Assembly (NCBI GenBank): GCA_044223975.1
Contig: JBGALI010000039.1
Span: 1-9,620 of the forward strand
Direction of reading: 5' to 3'
From: CAZCPB01 sp044223975
GTDB lineage: Bacteria > Planctomycetota > Phycisphaerae > Phycisphaerales > UBA1924
Length of the DNA stretch: 9,620 nucleotides
Under the pieces are notes generated by a model that made no database searches, was not told the DNA's origin, and was given only the letters and a program-made list of their open reading frames with translations. The first letter of the stretch is position 1, and each line of letters starts with the position of its first letter. Below are positions 7,025-9,620 of this stretch, one piece after another. Position numbers and translations under genes: made by a program.

Positions 7025-7635
7025 GCCAGACTCGCTTTGAAGCCGGCGAGGACCCGCTCGCCGTTGAGAACCGTGACGCAGCGGCCGCCGATGTCGGTCA
7101 CGCCTATGGTGAAGTCCGCGATGGAGTATCCCACCGTCGCTGGCGCCGCGCGGAATACGCCTGGATCGGCACTCTCAACGCCCAACAGGGCATCGACCTC
7201 GAACGCCCACGAGTCGTCCGCAGGTCCCATGACCACCATGCGCCGAAGGTCGGTGGAAAGATCCGGGTGCGGAGCCGCATCGCGCGCCGGCAGACCGAGC
7301 AGGCGGTGCAGGTCGGCGCACAGGACGAGTTCACCCCTGATGTTGCACACCCCGCGCAGGACGCCCGTGGTGCGGTGCGGGATCGGGCTCGGGCGAGCCA
7401 CGGGGGTGACGCGCCGGAGCGCCTGCGCGGGCAGGGCCGCGGCTTCCGCACCGATCCGGAACAGGAGGAACCGAGCGGATCGTCCGTCCGACGAATCGCC
7501 GGGATGCGCCGCGAGCCTTGAACTCGCCTCAAGATCTGCGGAGGAAACGGGTCGGTTCAGCAGGCGCAGAATCGCCTCGCCGTTCGCGGCTGGTGCCGAC
7601 GCGGGGTTCGATCCAGGGACGGCGTGTTCGCTCAC
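7021..7635 (-). CDS. wspD: CheW-like coupling protein (WspD-like)
   Basis: 204 residues from a GTG that overlaps the cheR stop as GTGA. It couples the receptor to the CheA kinase. A polar N-terminal extension of about 50 residues contains AILRLLNRPV, which resembles the segment before the CheW fold in other WspD proteins as I recall them. The CheW domain (about 53-200) shows ARFLLFRIGAEAAALPAQAL and GVCNIRGELVLCADLHRLLG, the latter a typical CheW signature. The Cys-rich stretch that I recall from Pseudomonas WspD N-termini is absent. The stop overlaps the CheA start. The two CheW proteins in the operon are distinct in sequence, arguing for separate roles, as in Wsp arrays. Confidence 0.93.
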   Translation of the reverse strand: MSEHAVPGSNPASAPAANGEAILRLLNRPVSSADLEASSRLAAHPGDSSDGRSARFLLFRIGAEAAALPAQALRRVTPVARPSPIPHRTTGVLRGVCNIRGELVLCADLHRLLGLPARDAAPHPDLSTDLRRMVVMGPADDSWAFEVDALLGVESADPGVFRAAPATVGYSIADFTIGVTDIGGRCVTVLNGERVLAGFKASLA

Positions 7636-8876
7636 GGCCGGCCCTCCTGTCGGCCATCCGACGAGGCGCGCCGAGCCCGCTCCCAGTATGCGGTGGCGCG
7701 GCGTGCGTCACCGGACCGTTCGCTCAGAAGCGCCAGTTGCAGCAGCGACGCCGAGCGGTCGGGTTCCAGGTACACGGCCTGCTCGAACAGTCGCTTGGCG
7801 CCGGCCGAGTCGTTGAATGACATCCGGATCATCCCGAGCAGTTCCATCGCCGGGGCCGATGGACCGACGCGGGCGATGATTGCTCGGATCATCGTCTCGG
7901 CATCGCCCGTACGCCCAGAGTCCGCGAGCAGGCGGGCGTCCTCGAGGGACTGCACGGCGGGGCTCGGGGGGCTCGGCCGCGCCGACGGCGCGGCGGCCGG
8001 CGACGGAGGCACTGCGGCCTGGACGCGAACGGCCGGAGTCCGAGTCGGTCGAGCGTTGGACGGCGGCGTGCGTGCGACGGTGGGCGGCGGAGCATCGGCC
8101 CGCTCGAGCGCGAACGCGTGCGGCGCGACCACCGCCCGAAGCGGCGCGGCAACGCGCACAACCTGTTCGGCGTGCCCGACGAACACGAGGCCGCCCGCTG
8201 CAAGTTCAGCGCCGATCGATTCGAGCAGTCGCTGGCGGGCCGCGTCGTTCAGGTAGATCAGCACGTTGCGGCAGAAGATCACGTCGCAGGGGCCGAGGCC
8301 GCGCAGGGCGGCCGGGCCGGTGACGTCCGCACGCGTGAATCGCACCATGGCCCGCACCGCCGGGTTAACCTCGACGGTGTCGCCGGATCGACGAAGAAAC
8401 GACACCGCCCACGCGGGTATCTCGGTGCGCACCGAGGCGGCCCCGTACACGCCCGCCGCGGCAGTTGCAAGGAACGCGCTATTGCGGTCGACCCCGGTGA
8501 TGCTCACGCGATCGATCGGCCAACCGGCGTGCAGCGCGGTCATGGCCATGCAGTACGGTTCCTGGCCCGTGGCGCAGCCGACGCTGAGCATGCGGACGGT
8601 CGACGCCCCCGTGGCGCGGCGACGTTCGAGAAACTCCAGAAGCAGATCGAACGAGCGCGGGTAGCGGAACAGCCAGGTCTCTGGCACCGCGATGCCCGCG
8701 ATGAGCCGATCGAGTTCCTCGGGCGATCGCGCGAGTTCGGCGAGATACTCCGGCTCGCCGCCCCCGAACGCGCTCAGCCGCTCGGCGACGAGCGACTCAA
8801 GACCCGCCCCTTCGAGCAGGGACGGCTCGATGCACGAGTTCGCCTCCAGCCAGCGCCGTACCGAGAGGTGGTTCAT
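7632..8876 (-). CDS. wspC: CheR-type MCP methyltransferase with TPR-like C-terminus (WspC-like)
   Basis: 414 residues. It transfers methyl from S-adenosylmethionine to receptor glutamates. The N-terminal helical subdomain (about 1-65) leads into PETWLFRYPRSF (65-76), the CheR active-site motif. The SAM site reads LSVGCATGQEPYCMAM (97-112), followed by GVDRNS (128-133) and DVIFCRNVLIYL (198-209). VGHAEQ at about 233-238 closes the domain. A long Pro/Ala/Arg-rich linker (about 262-320) connects to helical repeats (about 320-410: DARLLADSGRTGDAETMIRA, then AKRLFEQAVYLEPD) typical of the TPR region of WspC, which may substitute for pentapeptide docking. The ATG overlaps the upstream cheW stop (ATGA). 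The long antisense frames over this gene are GC artefacts. Confidence 0.96.
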   Translation of the reverse strand: MNHLSVRRWLEANSCIEPSLLEGAGLESLVAERLSAFGGGEPEYLAELARSPEELDRLIAGIAVPETWLFRYPRSFDLLLEFLERRRATGASTVRMLSVGCATGQEPYCMAMTALHAGWPIDRVSITGVDRNSAFLATAAAGVYGAASVRTEIPAWAVSFLRRSGDTVEVNPAVRAMVRFTRADVTGPAALRGLGPCDVIFCRNVLIYLNDAARQRLLESIGAELAAGGLVFVGHAEQVVRVAAPLRAVVAPHAFALERADAPPPTVARTPPSNARPTRTPAVRVQAAVPPSPAAAPSARPSPPSPAVQSLEDARLLADSGRTGDAETMIRAIIARVGPSAPAMELLGMIRMSFNDSAGAKRLFEQAVYLEPDRSASLLQLALLSERSGDARRATAYWERARRASSDGRQEGRP

Positions 8877-9352
8877 GCCGCGCCCTCGGTCAGCCGTTCG
8901 GTCATGACCGCGGCTTGCTCGGGCGTGAAGATCTCCGCGGGCTCCACGAGCTGGACCGGGCCCCAGCGTGTCTGCGCCACCGGCCCGAGGAACCGGGTCG
9001 AGTCGGTCGCAAAGCCCGGGTGTCCACCCGCGGCCTCGAAGTCCGTCCGCTCGATCTCCAGCACGCTTTCAACCCAGAGGCCGACGGGCCACTCGACGGG
9101 CGCGGTCCCCGCGGTGACCCGGACCACGATGACGCGGTTGGCCATGCGGTCAGGTTCTGGCGTCGCGCCCAGCAGGCGCGCCGCGTCCACGAGCGGGATC
9201 AGCCTGCCGCGGTACGGGAACAGCCCGCGCACCCAATCGGGCACGCCCGGCATGGGCCGGCACGAGACCGGCGGCAGGACCTCGACCACCGCGCGGGCGT
9301 CGATCGCCATGAGCAGGCCCGCCGAGCGCCAGATGACCGCGAGCGTGCCCAC
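8873..9352 (-). CDS. wspB: CheW-like coupling protein (WspB-like)
   Basis: 159 residues, essentially a bare CheW domain. VPDWVRGLFPYRGRLIPLVDAARLLG is split here as GVPDWVRGLFPYRG (36-49) and LIPLVDAARLLG, the CheW hallmark; conserved YRGR resembles WspB-type couplers. It would bridge the MCP hairpin tip and the CheA CheW-like domain. The start is taken as GTG at 9350-9352, two bases after the MCP stop, because AAGGAG lies five bases upstream; an internal ATG (residue 15) would cut into the first beta strand (LAVIWRSAGLLMAID). The stop overlaps the cheR start. No unusual features. Confidence 0.93.
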   Translation of the reverse strand: MGTLAVIWRSAGLLMAIDARAVVEVLPPVSCRPMPGVPDWVRGLFPYRGRLIPLVDAARLLGATPEPDRMANRVIVVRVTAGTAPVEWPVGLWVESVLEIERTDFEAAGGHPGFATDSTRFLGPVAQTRWGPVQLVEPAEIFTPEQAAVMTERLTEGAA

Positions 9353-9354
9353 GC

Positions 9355-9620
9355 CTACTCCTTGAGCTTGAACTGTGCCACCGCCTGGCGAAGCACGGCG
9401 ATCGCCGACTGAAGGTCCGTGGAGGCCCTACCGAACTCTTGAACCGACTGCATGGTCTGGTGGGCGTTGCTGGAGAGCGAGCCCATGGCCTCGCTGATCT
9501 GCTGGGCGCCCTCGGACTGGGACTGCATCGACTCGTTGACCTGCTTGAAGCTCTCGGTGCTGCGGTTGACGCGGTCGATGATCTCGGTGAGCTGGGAACC
9601 CGCGGACGCGACGTCGCGGA
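9355..9620 (-). CDS. wspA: Methyl-accepting chemotaxis protein, C-terminal part (WspA-like, 5' end outside window)
   Basis: 87 in-frame codons before a TAG at 9355-9357, read on the minus strand. The visible protein is a continuous amphipathic helix rich in S, E, Q and A: GSQLTEIIDRVNRSTESFKQ, then VNESMQSQSEGAQQISEAMG and a closing AVAQFKLKE. This is the descending arm of the MCP cytoplasmic hairpin, with the usual L..AV..FKL-type end and no CheR/CheB pentapeptide. The spacing and motifs resemble the end of Pseudomonas WspA as I recall it. The E-rich helix could hold adaptation sites, but the signalling tip, membrane segments and ligand domain are outside the window, so the stimulus cannot be inferred. 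It is the first gene seen of the operon, whose promoter must lie further right. Confidence 0.92.
   Translation of the reverse strand, partial: RDVASAGSQLTEIIDRVNRSTESFKQVNESMQSQSEGAQQISEAMGSLSSNAHQTMQSVQEFGRASTDLQSAIAVLRQAVAQFKLKE
9358..9363 (-). promoter_or_regulatory. Shine-Dalgarno sequence of the first cheW gene
   Basis: AAGGAG on the minus strand, inside the last codons of the MCP gene, with a 5-nt spacer (TAGGC, which includes the MCP stop) before the GTG. It supports the GTG start and translational coupling. Confidence 0.75.

Noticed and set aside
5120..7816. 898-codon plus-strand open frame opposite cheA, the second cheW and part of cheR
   Set aside because: It is antisense to genes with intact catalytic motifs, rich in Arg, Gly and His with no domain signature, and it crosses several gene borders. 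Long antisense frames arise readily from codon bias at high GC.
8118..9365. 415-codon plus-strand open frame opposite cheR and the first cheW
   Set aside because: Same kind of GC-driven shadow; no motifs, and the minus strand encodes clear CheR and CheW.

Overview
The window is GC-rich and coding-dense, with every supported gene on the minus strand. A 7-gene chemosensory operon with Wsp-type gene order fills about 2473-9620. The left 1.4 kb holds a tandem family of small membrane proteins ending in a CxxCGYD...CPECG zinc ribbon. That ribbon style, the high GC and the single-RRM glycine-rich protein suggest a planctomycete, perhaps of the Phycisphaerae. The taxonomic call is inference from protein style only.

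Layout in transcription order (right to left): C-terminal end of a methyl-accepting chemotaxis protein (WspA position, cut by the window edge); CheW (WspB); CheR methyltransferase with proline-rich linker and TPR-like tail (WspC); second CheW (WspD); CheA histidine kinase fused to a receiver (WspE); CheB methylesterase with receiver (WspF); and a response regulator with a WspR-like receiver and helical stalk but a SpoIIE/RsbU-type PP2C phosphatase output instead of the GGDEF diguanylate cyclase of Pseudomonas WspR. Junctions are 1-4 nt overlaps (ATGA, GTGA, TGATG), apart from a 2-nt gap after the MCP gene, so the genes are very probably co-transcribed and translationally coupled.

Downstream, 2045-2472 is non-coding apart from an unconvincing 66-codon frame. 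It holds a perfect GC-rich hairpin and a candidate -10 box that may form the leader of the next gene, a 100-aa RRM RNA-binding protein (1742-2044). That gene has a clear Shine-Dalgarno sequence and ends at a strong rho-independent terminator (1689-1716). The stretch 1393-1688 has no gene I can support.

From 1392 leftward lie a truncated zinc-ribbon remnant, two complete paralogues (832-1305 and 352-822) and a third whose 3' end is beyond the left edge (1-324). A 98-bp nearly identical direct repeat with a 483-bp period marks recent duplication or gene conversion.

Proposed working of the main system: the MCP with its two CheW proteins controls CheA-REC autophosphorylation; CheR and CheB adapt the receptor by methylation; phosphate passes to the terminal regulator, which would act as a protein phosphatase, most likely in a partner-switching (anti-sigma antagonist) pathway, rather than making c-di-GMP. 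No STAS antagonist or anti-sigma kinase gene is visible here, so the target is unknown.
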